The notes under the pieces were generated by a model that was not told the DNA's origin, did not search any database, and was given only the letters and a program-made list of their open reading frames with translations. Made by a program: the position numbers and the translations under genes. Positions 13,201 through 26,200 of a DNA stretch of 64,000 nucleotides are shown in pieces (position 1 is the stretch's first letter; the number at the start of each line of letters is the position of its first letter). The stretch comes from Gymnothorax reevesii (lineage: Eukaryota; Chordata; Actinopteri; Anguilliformes; Muraenidae): assembly GCA_029721435.1 (NCBI GenBank), contig CM056577.1:112776219-112840218 (forward strand), given 5' to 3'.

Positions 13201-16200
13201 GAAAATTGAAAGGATAATATTGAAACTACCTCTCCTACCACATGCTATACTCCCCATAATGTTTTAAGAATTGGCATTAAATTTACCAAAATAGCAGCAA
13301 AAAATAAACAAGACAGTCTGTTCTGTTTACTGTCGCATGCTGAAATGGAAGCTTATTTACGAAATATCCTGCTGCCTGATGTCCCTGATTCTGTGGCGAA
13401 TAAAGTGAATAAAGGAATAAGCGGTGGCTTGCAGAAGGGTTGTGATTGCACCTGCAGTCTCCTTACCTTTTGCAGTCTGTTCTGCTGAGGAGTCCACGGC
13501 AGCCGTGATACCTGTAGCACACAGCTGTTAGCAGCTGCTGTGCAGTAGCCTGCAATTGTGTTTGACAACACTGCAGTCATGATATATAGATGGGTGACAA
13601 ATTAAAGGGGAAAAAATGAACAGATGTGTGGACGAATGTAATATAAGCAAATGCCTCTGTTTATTTTCCTGGTATGGCTTAGGTCCACTCGTCTCCTTAA
13701 AGGCAAAAGGGTAACTGCAAATTGTTGCAGAGCTATCTGCATGATCTACTTTATTTCCTATAATGAAGCCAATATTCCTTCTGTGATGAGAGTGGTCTCT
13801 TCCAGGATGACAGTGGCCCAAGCCCCACTGAGCAGAAGGGGTCGCTGACTAGCTTGTTGAGTGCCATCACTGACGCCAGATTTCAAATCAACTGAATTCA
13901 TAAAGAAGATTTTGGAACAATGTGTCAGACAGCATTATCCGTCACCTTCATCAAAACACCAAATGAGGGAATATTCCTTGAAAGAAAATCCTTCCAGGAA
14001 ATTTTTACACTTGCTGACTCTATGCCACGGTCTGTTGAAGCTTTTCTCACATCTAATTGAGGCCCAACACTTTACTAAGGCTGTTTATCTTTATTTCTCC
14101 ATTAATTTGTCACCCATCAGTAGTTTGTGTTGAATACAGAGAAGGGCGATAAGTATAATACGATGTTTAAATGCTAATGGCTGATAAGCAATTGAGAGCA
14201 AACTGATGACCTTGGGTGGAAGTAACTGTAGACTGAGGATTCATCCTAAAATAACTGCTTTAAAACATATGCTCAGACACATTGACCCCAATACAATTTA
14301 AGTATCTTCAAGAAAATTCTGAAATATTTAGAAACAGATCCATGTAACCAACAGATGGTTGTGGCCCTAAATGATTACATGGACTTTTCAGGAAGGCAGT
14401 CAGCTCTGAATGTGACATTAGTGGAGGACCTTGTCAATCACTCTATTTGTGCTCATGTGCATGTCAGTACCTGTGGCATCTTCTGGAGAAGGAGTGGATG
14501 GGTGAATGATGCCTGTGGAAAAAGCAATGGGAAATCACAGTGTTAAGTCACTTTGATATGGGCTTTTGATAGAATTCCGCTTTTACATGGATCACAATGA
14601 GCTTAATCAAGCAACAAATCCTGCATTGCGCAAAAAAAAAAAAAGACATATTATTTCATTGATGGCCTGGTGACTTCAGCATCCTTCAGAGAGTTTGTCT
14701 TTTATGTGCTCTGTCAAAAAAAAATCTATCATACTTTGTACAAATGAGCATTCCACATTCCAGCACTGTGTGTCCATTTGAAAATCACAAAGAGGTGTGC
14801 CTACATAAAGCAAAAGAAAGCAGGTGATGAAAATAGCCTAGTGAATAATAAATAGATAGTAGAAGTAGTTGTTGTAGCAGCAGTAGTAGAAGAAGAATTT
14901 GTCACTGTGGAATCATTTTTATTGATTCATTTAATTATTATTGATTGTTTATCCTTGCTTGCTCTTATTTAGCTTCTCTTAGGCCTCAGTGTGTACTCTT
15001 GCATGTTTCTGGGTCTGCATGGCTGTAGTTTCCATAAATCTGACCAGTGCGTCATGGCATATAGCTTATCTGGAGCCATGGCGACCTGATGGGCCCATAA
15101 CAGGGGCAAGATGTTCTTTTTCTCTCTTAGTTTATGTGTTTACAGAGGAAGAAGTACAATGGAGAAGCTTCGGAGTGTAAGACAAGATAAGCTGGAGCCA
15201 TGGGAGATGATCACCTGGCTGTCCTCTCTAACGAGATGTATGTGCGCACCCCAAGGGCAGGTTGACGTGGGTTGCATGAGATGGCAAGAGCTCTCCAGAT
15301 TACCTCATGATGTGTTTTCCCAAAAACTTGAAAAAAAATGACTAAGGCCATTATTTTAATCGGGTGACAAAGTAGTAGTAGCAGTATAAGTAGTAATAAT
15401 AAAATATCATTTCAAGTAACTGTGTTTACCCACCATTTCCATGGTCCAGCAAGGCTACAGTTTTGTCTGAAATATGCAACAACAATGCTACTGTTAATGA
15501 AATCATAGTTTAAATATCTGTTAGAATTCATAGCTCTCACAGTCAGTCAGAAGTCATTATACAATCTCCTTTGGTATGAGTTCATCAGTAACCAACGCAC
15601 TTTTCAAATCTGTTTTAAAAATATATTTACCATCAAGGTCTTTTCCGCCTATGAGAAAATGATATGTACATGTAAAATATTGGCAGTAGAATATACAACA
15701 GTGTATAAGAAAATGCCTCCCCATGTCTATGGCCCCTATAGATAGAGGTGAACAGCAAGCCTGTGATCCTGAGGTAAAGATCATGTATCCCATTACAGCA
15801 ACACAGAGCACCTCTCTAATGCTGAAAGGGTGGATTGTTTAAAATAACTGATACCTTCCTGAGTGGGGTATAGGTCCATTCCCCACTCCGTCATGTGTAT
15901 TCTGCACTGATGAATTTCCCATTGGAGCTTTAGCCTGGCTTAGAAACTGGCTCTTTCATTTTTTCAATCTTAATTTCAAATAAACCAAGGCTGCCGCCTT
16001 ATTTTATGCTCATCCTTTAAATGAAATGAAGGCGTTTATATTTCTAATTTAGCATCATCCTGTGTGCTGAAATCAAATCTTAAAACTAACCATTTAACAA
16101 AAATTTCATAGGTTTCACACAAAAATAATAATGATTTTTTTTTTTAGACCAGTGAGTTATGTTGCAAAACCATAGAAAAATGGTAGTAATCTTACCATTT

Positions 16201-19200
16201 ATTGGGGCTGAAAATGTAACACTCAGCAGGGCAAAAACTGAGAGTGTGAACAAGGCTCTAAAATAGCAGTGCAAAGAGAGAGAAAATCAAAATTTAATGG
16301 AAAACAAAAGTTCAGAGAATGATGTGCAAATCAATTACTGTGTGTATTATTAAAAAGGTAATTATAAAAAAGATATAAGATATTTCAGTTGTATTTTTCA
16401 TGAGTTTAAGCATCATCATCATTACTTGATGAAAATAATAATAATAAGAAGAAGAAGATTGTCATTCCTGTACATAATGTTATTATCTTTGTTGTTGTTG
16501 TTTTAGTTATTTTTGTCATTAATGTACTTAAAAAGCAAAATAATGATTCTCAAAAATAAATAAATAAATAAAGGCAGATCTGTTGACTGGTAAGCAATAA
16601 TGGCACTTCCATTTTCAAAACTGTCCAATAAAAAAGATCCCACTCTTTTTGTGAATGCATGCAGGCTTAACACTGAACCATCGCCATCATTTTTGTACCA
16701 TTAAGCAACAATGGTGTCTAAATCAAACAGATATTCTGGAAAAAAAAAAAAAAAAGAATTATAATTTAGAAATCTGTACTTTCCCTGAGGTAAATGCTTA
16801 AACTATTTGTCGGTAACAATACAAAGCCAGGAAAGTTAAATTTATGGCCTTGCATCTGAAATCCCCCAAAAAACACATTTTCTTTTTTCATATTGAATGA
16901 ATACTCCTCTAAAAATAGCAATACATCCACACTGCATGATAAAAATAATATTGTATGTAATAAATGAAATTTTGTTCATAAAAATCATATAAATGTTATC
17001 AGTTAGCTTCAAGCCAATTACAAACAAAGCACGGTTCACATACTTTTTGTCCATCACTGCACAATAATCAAGTTTATGTCCTCTTTTTGACCCAATGACT
17101 GATGAATGGATAAAACTTGTCACCGTCTCATCCAAACATATCACATATTTACATGTGGATCTTCCCCCCCCAAAAAAATGTTTTTATTCACTTACCTTGA
17201 ATGCATTGTTGGAGGACTGCGGTTAACTCAGGGTGACACACAGGTGTATTTTAAGTCTCCAGTAGGTCTAAAGCTTTACTGGACAGAGCCCAAGGGGTTT
17301 TATACCGGTGATCTCCCAAACCACCAAGGGGGCAGAGCTAGCATAGTAGAGGCGTTGCAAGGCCCCTTCTAAGATTACAATTAATTAAAATAGGGTTAAG
17401 GCTAAGGCTTACTTGCTTTATTTCTGCCTGTCCAAAATACCCCTCTAATGTTGTGTCCAAATGTCCCACTCCCCATGGTTTAACACCTGCTGTGGTGGAG
17501 TGTTGTTATATTTGTTATGTTATTTGTCAACAGATTTGCAGACTTGTTTTTTATTTGTATACAAGCAGATTCTGCTTAATTTTCTCTGTCAGATACAGTT
17601 TTCACTCTTTTCACTGCTTTTTCTGGTCTTCCATTTCAACCAAAACTTTTTGGTATTGGCATCTGTTGACCATGCTAAGACCACTCAGGAAAAATTTAGA
17701 TTAAAACCAGAAAAGATAGAACATTATAATTTTATAAAGAAAATTTTTTTTTATTCTTCACATGTATAAAACAGATAAATTCCACCTTAAACTGGAATCT
17801 TGATGAAGCATCCTGGTCCTGCTGAGTGAGGACTTCAACTATGCTGTTGGTCATGTTATCTTTTAAGGGAGGCAGACAGCCTGCCCTCCTTATGTAATCT
17901 TTTACCTGATTGTAACTGGGGGAAAGCGGAGTAGGCAGCAGAGAGAGAAGAGATCACAGTATAGTAATTGCAGTGAAAAGTAGGCAGAGAATCAAACAGG
18001 TAACACAAGGGGATTCATATTACCGTTATAAGGGGGCCACTCTGTGGACTGCATTACATAACATTGCCATCACTAATAAACCTGTACCATAGCCCTACCC
18101 TCCTCCATCCAAAAATACACTTTAGCTGTGAAGCCACAGGTTTATTTCTTAGATTGTCTATCTTGGACGTAAAAACTATAGATGTAAAAATTATAAGTAA
18201 CTGTAAAAACTATAGATGTAAAAATTATAAGTAACTATCATGCAAGATATTCCTTACTGTAGAGTTTAAAGTAAATGCTCAATTTTATGTGTTAAAGAAA
18301 TGCACACTGTGCCATGATCATTAGAAGATTAGCTGTTCCCGGAAAATCTTGGCAGAGCTAAAGTAAAAGTCAAGTCCGACTTTATTTTTTTGTGAAATTT
18401 AATCATGATTAATCCATCTGATTAAGGTATATTGTTTTCTTTCTCAGTCCCATTTGATACATTTGGCACTGAGGCTGCTGCCAGTTGAATCCATCTTGTT
18501 TACTGGATTTGAATAAATAAAAGAAACACTGCTAATGAATACTTTGGCTATTTTGCTACAAAATGGCATCAGAGCTTTGACAAACAGCCAATGGCGACAG
18601 CTATATGTTCATTGTTTTGATGTACTCGCAGTTACAAATGTTTATGGCCGGTTTTACCTCATTTAAAAACTTTGAATGAGAGAGTCAGTGGCGGAGGGAT
18701 TTGAGGTGACGATTTGGGATTTCCAAGTTTATTCTCAACAACAAGTGATAGCAGTGTGCCCCAATTTAACCCATAAGTTTGAGAAGCAATTGATGTCATC
18801 TAGGTAATGAGTGGTAATACTACCCTAATGAAAAAAATCACATATCTAGGGACTAGAATAGCAGTCTCACTCAAAGCCAGGACAGGAGCAAGGTAAGGCA
18901 CATATTTTTATTCACATTTGAATAATGGTAAAATTCACTTAATATTTGTTACATACTTTTCTTTTGTGTGTGGAATTTTTATTTATATGTGAAAAAGATC
19001 ATCAAAAACATTAAAATACCATGTGAATTGGTGATATCAATAAAATTTAAAATGATATTGCAGTTCATATATTGACACCCAAGACTGTTCATCCAAGCCT
19101 GTCTGCTTTAATTGCTCTGGTAAGCAGAGATTGTTTCCTGTCAAGTGGTTTCGTTGGTAACGGTGGGTGGGCTAAGTGGGTATGAATTGTACGCTGACAT

Positions 19201-20183
19201 AAAGGACTGAATAAGAACTAAGCCGAAACCCATTATCCTTCCCTTGTTTAAGCCAAAAACTGTGAGGTGAGTGTGAACATATTAATTATGAATTATCTTT
19301 GCACAGGAAAATATACTCAGCAGTTTTCCTCCCCAAAAAAGTGGAAGGTAAGAGACCGTTAAAAAAAAAAAGCCATGATAGAGTTAAATGGATTTCATTT
19401 GAAAGTCTGTGCGTCGTTAGGGGAAACCCAGCATGTGAGCTCAGAGATGACGTGCCACCAGAGGAAGTGAAGGATTGCTTTAACAAAGCTACCTCCTTTC
19501 TTTTCACAGAGGTGAGCCTTCCCGCACAGATCATTGCTTCGCCATTTGGGCTCTCAGTGCTGGCCAGTGTGAATGACATGAGATCATTCAATCATATTCC
19601 GGCTTATCCTGCAGTGTTGTTAGTGTACTGCTGTATATCAGTTCATAAGGGCAGCGTCTGTGGTATTTCTGAATATTATTATCATTATTTTAAAAGGTTA
19701 GACAGCAGATGCAAAGCTTTTTTCATTAAAATTCTGAATTCCAACTGAACCTTGTCGAATGCTAAAGCATAACAAAGCTAGGGGTCCTAGAGCCAAAGCA
19801 ATGTTGCTGTCCTGGCACATCCCTGTGTGACATTAGTTAATTCTTTGTCAAATCGATAGTTCTGCCAGAGTAATGCATCATGCCACAGTGTGCACCTCAT
19901 GTCATGCTGATTCCACAAACATGACGGTGATTTCAGTTTATTTCAGACCTTCATAGACCCTGATTTCAGTCCTCTGGAGCACCGTTTGGGTGAGGTTGGA
20001 GGTTTACTGCATTAATGTGCGGCAACAAAATACATTGACACCCCATGAGTCCCAACAGATCGAAATCCATAAAGAATTTCTCCAACACCTAGTTAGTTGT
20101 GTGCCTGCTGAGCTGTATTCATTCAGTATGAGAGAGTTGTACCCAATAAATTGCCTATGGGGTGTGTATTATTATTATTGTAA

Positions 20184-20222
<39 letters not shown>

Positions 20223-23200
20223 GACTGCTGTCCTGACAAACTGGGTTAAATTAACTGTGTCGGCAAAACCTTTCATGGTGGCAGTGACAACCTCTTAATT
20301 CCACCCTCCTCCTCCGCAGGTCTCATAGCCTACTCAGCACGTATTTTCCCTGGTTAACTTCTGAGATCTCCGCCTGAGCATACGTCCGTCAGATCTTGCT
20401 TTAATTCAAGTAGCGGGAGGAGCCTGATGAGAGGACTGCAAAATTAAGCGAAGAAAGGGAAAAACATGTTCTCGGTTTACGTTGTTATTAACTTTGTAAG
20501 CAAAGTCCTCAGCTTATTGGTAACTCAACCTTTCTGGTAGGTATGGACACTGCAATTTCTTAGATAAAATGCAGTCTTCCTTAGTATTTCAATACTTACG
20601 ACGTTCTCCTGCGCTTAAAATGTCTCGTCCTCTTCCAACTGGTCATAATAAAATTACCTGAATAGACCTGTGGTAGGTCCCGGCTTCCTATTTTCCAGAA
20701 ATGTGTTGCTTTGGTGCAAACCTTTAGTTCTCAAGCCTAATGGCATTTTTGAGTCCTTAGAATACCCCACAGCTTAAGCTGGCTGGCTCAACGGATTGCG
20801 GGTGAACTGAGGTGAACCAGGTCCTTCTGACCCATAGGAAAAAAAATCTCACATTTGTTAGTTAAGGACAAGCACAAAGCTTTCTGTGGAGTGATTAACA
20901 TCACAGTGACTCTTGAATGGGAGGTGGATGTCTCACAGAGATAATGGCGCTGCTTTTGAATATGCTGGTCACACTCTGAGAGCTAACAGACTGGCTGACT
21001 CCGCCTGTCCACAGCTTTTGGTGTTTTTGACTGCAACTCAAGCATGTGAGCGTCCTGAATCACAAACAGCGATGCAAAGAATCAAAACAACCCGCAAAAA
21101 CAAAGAGAAGGAGTAGAAAGACCTCAAACGTATGACACGGCTGATTATGCTCTCTCGTGTTCAAAGGAGATAAATGGCCTACACCCTAATTATGTCCACA
21201 ATACTGGCATGCCATTGGTTATTTCAACTAAAATGCCAAACTTACATCTAAATGTAGATCAAATGCATGTCAAATTGGGGAAAAAAAAGAACTAATTCAC
21301 ATAGATTGTGACTCTGGCCATTGATGACAGTGAATTTAACAAATATGAGACAAATTAGTTGTGTTAATACCTAACATTAATTTTGCATATTATCAACACC
21401 AATGAAGTAGGGCAATTTCCGCTGTGTCATTTAAAGCCCAATTTTACTGTTTGCTTTCATCTGGAAAAATGGGGTGTGAGGAGACATTTAATTGCCTCAG
21501 AGAGAAAAGCATGCTATGTCAGGACTCTGTTGTTCAGCTCACAAAGGTGCTCTCTAACTTCTGAGAAGGCCATTTGTAAATCCAGTCAGGATCCCACGTA
21601 GTTCCATCATGGACAATGCCAGTCTCTCCTCTACCACGGCCAGTGCTTTTTTCACTGCCAGCAGGCTGGCAGGGAGCTGCCCCTCTTTTGTGGGGTGTCA
21701 ATAGCAGTAGTGTTTGAGATAGAACGAGTGCTTCCTGACGCAGTGAAAGACATTGTTAGCACTGTGTTCTCTGACAAATGTGTCCCTCCAAAGCACCAAA
21801 TCTATTCGTGTTCAAAGATGTTGATGTCACAAGAGAGAGAGAAAAACTTTTTATGGACTTTGAGTATGCTATCAAAAGGCACACACAATGCACATTCCAA
21901 AGGGCTCATTAGATTTCTAACAACATGCTTCATTGATTTCTTTGGACCGGTAGGATTATAAAATGGTCATTATTCAGTTGGTTTCATGTAATTTTACGTA
22001 ATCTGCTAAATTTTATCGGCAGATATTACTGGAGATGCTAGTAATGTATTTCAAATGAATAGGAGAGTTTAACAAAATGGTAGCCAACTCTGTTCCTTAA
22101 GATCCATCCAGTAGGTTTTCTCTACACCTCAAATTTGGCACACCTCACTGTTCTAATAAGCAGTTCACTGAGATCTCTGGCTCTTGATTGAGATGTGCTG
22201 GTTCAAGTTGGAGTGAACACTCCAGGAAAACTACACCTCCAGGAACACAGTTCATTAGTATAGGTCTAACAAAAGACAGAACTTCCATTTCATACTCTGC
22301 AAAGTTCACACACAGGCTTTTTAACACGTTGTGTAAGCGTGTAAATTTGAAACCAGTACAAGCCCCGGCTACTTCTTGTTTTTAAGGCATTACTGTTTGC
22401 TATTTCATTCATAATCATGCAATGGGGTCAATCCAAGGCTGTTTTTCAGATGTCGTGTTATAAAAGTAAATAGTAGAACTGATAAATTCTACTTCTTTTG
22501 GATACGTATTTCGAAGAGAAACATTTTTGACAGAAACATTACAGCATATGCTCATCGAGGTCCAATGGGAAAGTATTCTTTTAGTTTCACCGTCACGGTG
22601 AAAGAAAGGGTTTATTAAATTTATTTAATTTGAGGGGTGCAAGGTTCTCATTTATACAGACGATGAAAAACCAGTTACTCTATACTCAGGAATAATAGTA
22701 AAACATATTTCTTAACATTTCTTCATACTCGAAAATGACAGATCGGTCATTTGTGTTAGAGGACGGTAGTTTGCCTTTGACAGACCTTGAGATGAAAGGC
22801 CAGGGATGTTTCACCCCAATTTTTGCCATGTGTACTGCAAAAAAAACTGAACTTTAGTATTACATTTTATGGTTCCTAAGTTCTCAGTACATTCAAATTT
22901 GAAGAGAACCACCGGAATGTTTAGTTTTTTTCTTTTTAGCACTGCCCTTGATGCAAAATGTATGTACACCAGTAATGGAAAGTATTTATCAAACAGCCCT
23001 GAAGATATCACAAAACCCCTCACCTCCCACTTCATCTCTTAAATCCTTAAGAAATCCTTAAGACCTGACATCAGTTAAAATTAAGAAGGAGCAACTGCTC
23101 TGAAATAAGTTAGCTCTATTTGGTCGGCCTGAATTACAGCTTGTAGGTTCTAATGCTAGTGTTGTGCGATACAGTATATGAAACAGATACGAGGGGAGTG

Positions 23201-26200
23201 TTTCTCAGCAAAGATGAACGACAGAGCAGCTTTGTTTTTGGCATGCCTGCCTCTGAGGCCTTCATTAATTAAGAACGATAGCACTTGAAGCTCTTTAAAA
23301 CAATTATATTTGGTTTGGTCTAAAGCTTTGGGCAGTCCCGATGTAACCTTAGCTATCGGCTTCCCCTTAAGGTGCCTTTAGCGGGCAAAATCAAATCAGA
23401 AGGAAGATTAAGATTTAGAATGGAGGTCATTCTCCCCTGCAGAGATTTTCCGAAAAGCATTACCTGGGATTAATATTTTCTGCATTAACATTTCTGATTA
23501 GATCCACATGGGGTTTCAGCAAAGCCTACTTGAAGAGGTATGACATTTTGCTGGTGTTCAAGAGCTGAACAACCATTTACACTCTGAATGTCATGCTGTT
23601 GATTAGGCTTACTCAAAATCAATTCATGAAGAAAAGCACATAACACAGAGACATTGTCAACAAAAAAGCATTATAACATTACACTGGTGTTCAAGACCTG
23701 TCAAAAGACTGCCTTAAAACACATCCTTAGCATTAGTATAAAGTTTCATGATTGATGACAGTTAAAGTGAGTACAGGGACTAATGAAAATTAAATGGCTT
23801 ATGTCGGCCATCATATTTGAACTATCACTTTGTTCCAATAAGTTTTCATGGCAACCTTCACCATTATGAAGCAAAATGCAAAGTTGCTCACACTATTGGT
23901 TTAAGAGTTATGACCATTTGTTTGCTATAGCGCCACCTATGCATGGATTTAAATCAAATTTTGTGTGATGAAGTTGCTTGGCCTGTAGATGTGTGATCTC
24001 AAGTTTAGTAATGATTGGAGATTACATTAAGGAGTTACAGCTCTTTATATTGATATAGGCCACACCCTTAAATTTTGTGTGAATTGATCTCATTGTCTAG
24101 GACAAGGATATTTACTCTTTTCCAGAATGAGCAGGTGTGGGTGCAGGCTTTCATTTCAACCATGCAGTTTCACACCTCATTCTACAAATCAAGGGTCTAT
24201 GGCAGAAGCTTTAAGGGTTGATTAGTAGAATCAGGTGCGTGACTGGCTGGATAGAATGAAAGCATGCACCCACAGTCGCTAAATCTGGAAAAGAGTGAGT
24301 ATCCCTGATCTAGGAGGAGAAAAAAATTAAAGGTTTCACAAACAATTCAAGTGGCAGAAAGTTTGCAAATACTACAGTGGGTGTGGCTTACATGGATTGA
24401 TTCATCTTGACCCACAGAAACTAACAAAATAGAATTTTGTTTCTACTATGGTTTGGAAGCTATTGCCCAAGACACATTGTACCTCTTTTTAATGTCGCTA
24501 TATGGCCAATCAAAGTAATTCACATTCTTCCACATCCTAATAAAGAATATAAAGTTTCATGATGACAGGTAACAGATAAGGTGTGTATGAGGGCTACTGT
24601 AAGTTGATTAGCTGATGCTGGCTATAATGTTTTATTTATCCCTTAGTTTCTGTAGACTTTCTGAGCAACCCTGACTAAAATGAAGCGTGCTAAATTTCAA
24701 GTTGATTGGACAAATGGTTTAGGAGCATTTGTTTGCTACAGCGTCACCCATGGACGGATTTACACCAATCAAACAAATTTTCATCTGTACATCCATACAA
24801 ACTCCCCGTCAAATTTCACACTGATCCCTTCAGTGGTTTGGCAGAAGAAGATCAAAATGCTGATGCCAGGCTGATACGTGATTGCATAAGCTCGCTTTAG
24901 TCTGTTGGACTAAATGAGCTAAAAAATAATGATAATACTATTGAAATAAAAAGTTTCCGGAAAGAAATCTCTGGATGAACCCAGACGTAGGGGTAGATTT
25001 AATTCTCATTCCTTTACTGGCTAGCCCGGGGTCAATAATAAGGAAGAGCCAGACGGCTGGGAGTCGGAGTCGGGGTAATGCGGTATCTTTGTATTGGATC
25101 AAGTAAACAAACTGGCTGGGTGAATGATAGCCTGAGGAATTCAACAAGTAGGTTGAATACCGTCCTTGCAAAGCACTCAATTTTATTATACAAATTAGGT
25201 GAGGTAACACCTCGAGGGCTCCAAGTTGCATTAGATTTGAAACATGGTAGAGGACATTGGCTCTGGAGCACACTATTACACCAACTGGGTAAATGAGTGA
25301 AAGATAATGTTGCAATGTAACGTCAATCCTGGTCTCCTCCCTGGTGGAGGCCATAATTCTAGTTTTTTCTTCTAATAAATTCGGCATCAAAAAATGTCTA
25401 ATTAACTATGAACAGTCTTAGCTGAAACTGGAATATCCCATCATCAAACTACATAAAAGCGTGCTCGTACATGACTCATGTTGAAATTCTCGGAGAGCCC
25501 AGACAGTTCGCAGTTCTCCTCAACAACATGCGCCTGTCAGCAGCTGCTTCATATTGCTTGAGGTCACAGGCTTAGCATACACAGAACAAGGGTGGAGAAA
25601 GCAACCAACAAGCACCAAGATGGCCAGTAAAGTGCTTTAACAACAAATTATGCTTACCCATATGAACTGTACTGGTGTCTTTCTCATATCTCTTAGTAGC
25701 ACAAAGCCAATTATGCGCTGGTCTTATGAAGCGACTGGCCACTGTCTGCACGACACGGCCAAATTCAGCTGGAGACTGGGGTGGTCATACCCGCGATGGT
25801 AGCAGCACCTTTGACCAAGTGAGCTAACCCAGCAACTGCCAAAATTCAAATTTTCATTTTTACTCACTCACAACATGCTGAAACATTAATAACTTTGACT
25901 CCAACACAGACAACATGCTGTCACGTTCACCACTTATTTATTTACTTATTTATTAATTCATTAGCCTTTATTCAACCAGGTAATTAGTCCAATGAGATCA
26001 AGGATCTCTCACAAAGGAGACCTGTCTAAGAAAAGCAGCAGCACTTGTCCATGTTACAAGATTATAAGACAGCATACACAACATTATGAAGCAAATCAGC
26101 GCAAAGTACAAGGCAGAAATGCTAGTGATAAAAAGCAAATTTTAATGCTTTTACAATCAATTGCAGAGCACCCTTTGAGTGATGGCTATATAGGCTTTGG

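Noticed and set aside
18035..18052. 18-nt phase-compatible segment on the minus strand (EWPPYN)
   Set aside because: Poor polypyrimidine tract and aromatic composition; likely chance.
19299..19748. 149-codon open frame on the plus strand
   Set aside because: No domain, signal peptide or homology recognised; a 101-codon frame overlaps on the other strand; no promoter or splice context.
24938..25390. 150-codon minus-strand open frame
   Set aside because: No motif, repeat-like surroundings, and overlapping open frames on other frames; treated as chance or old repeat.
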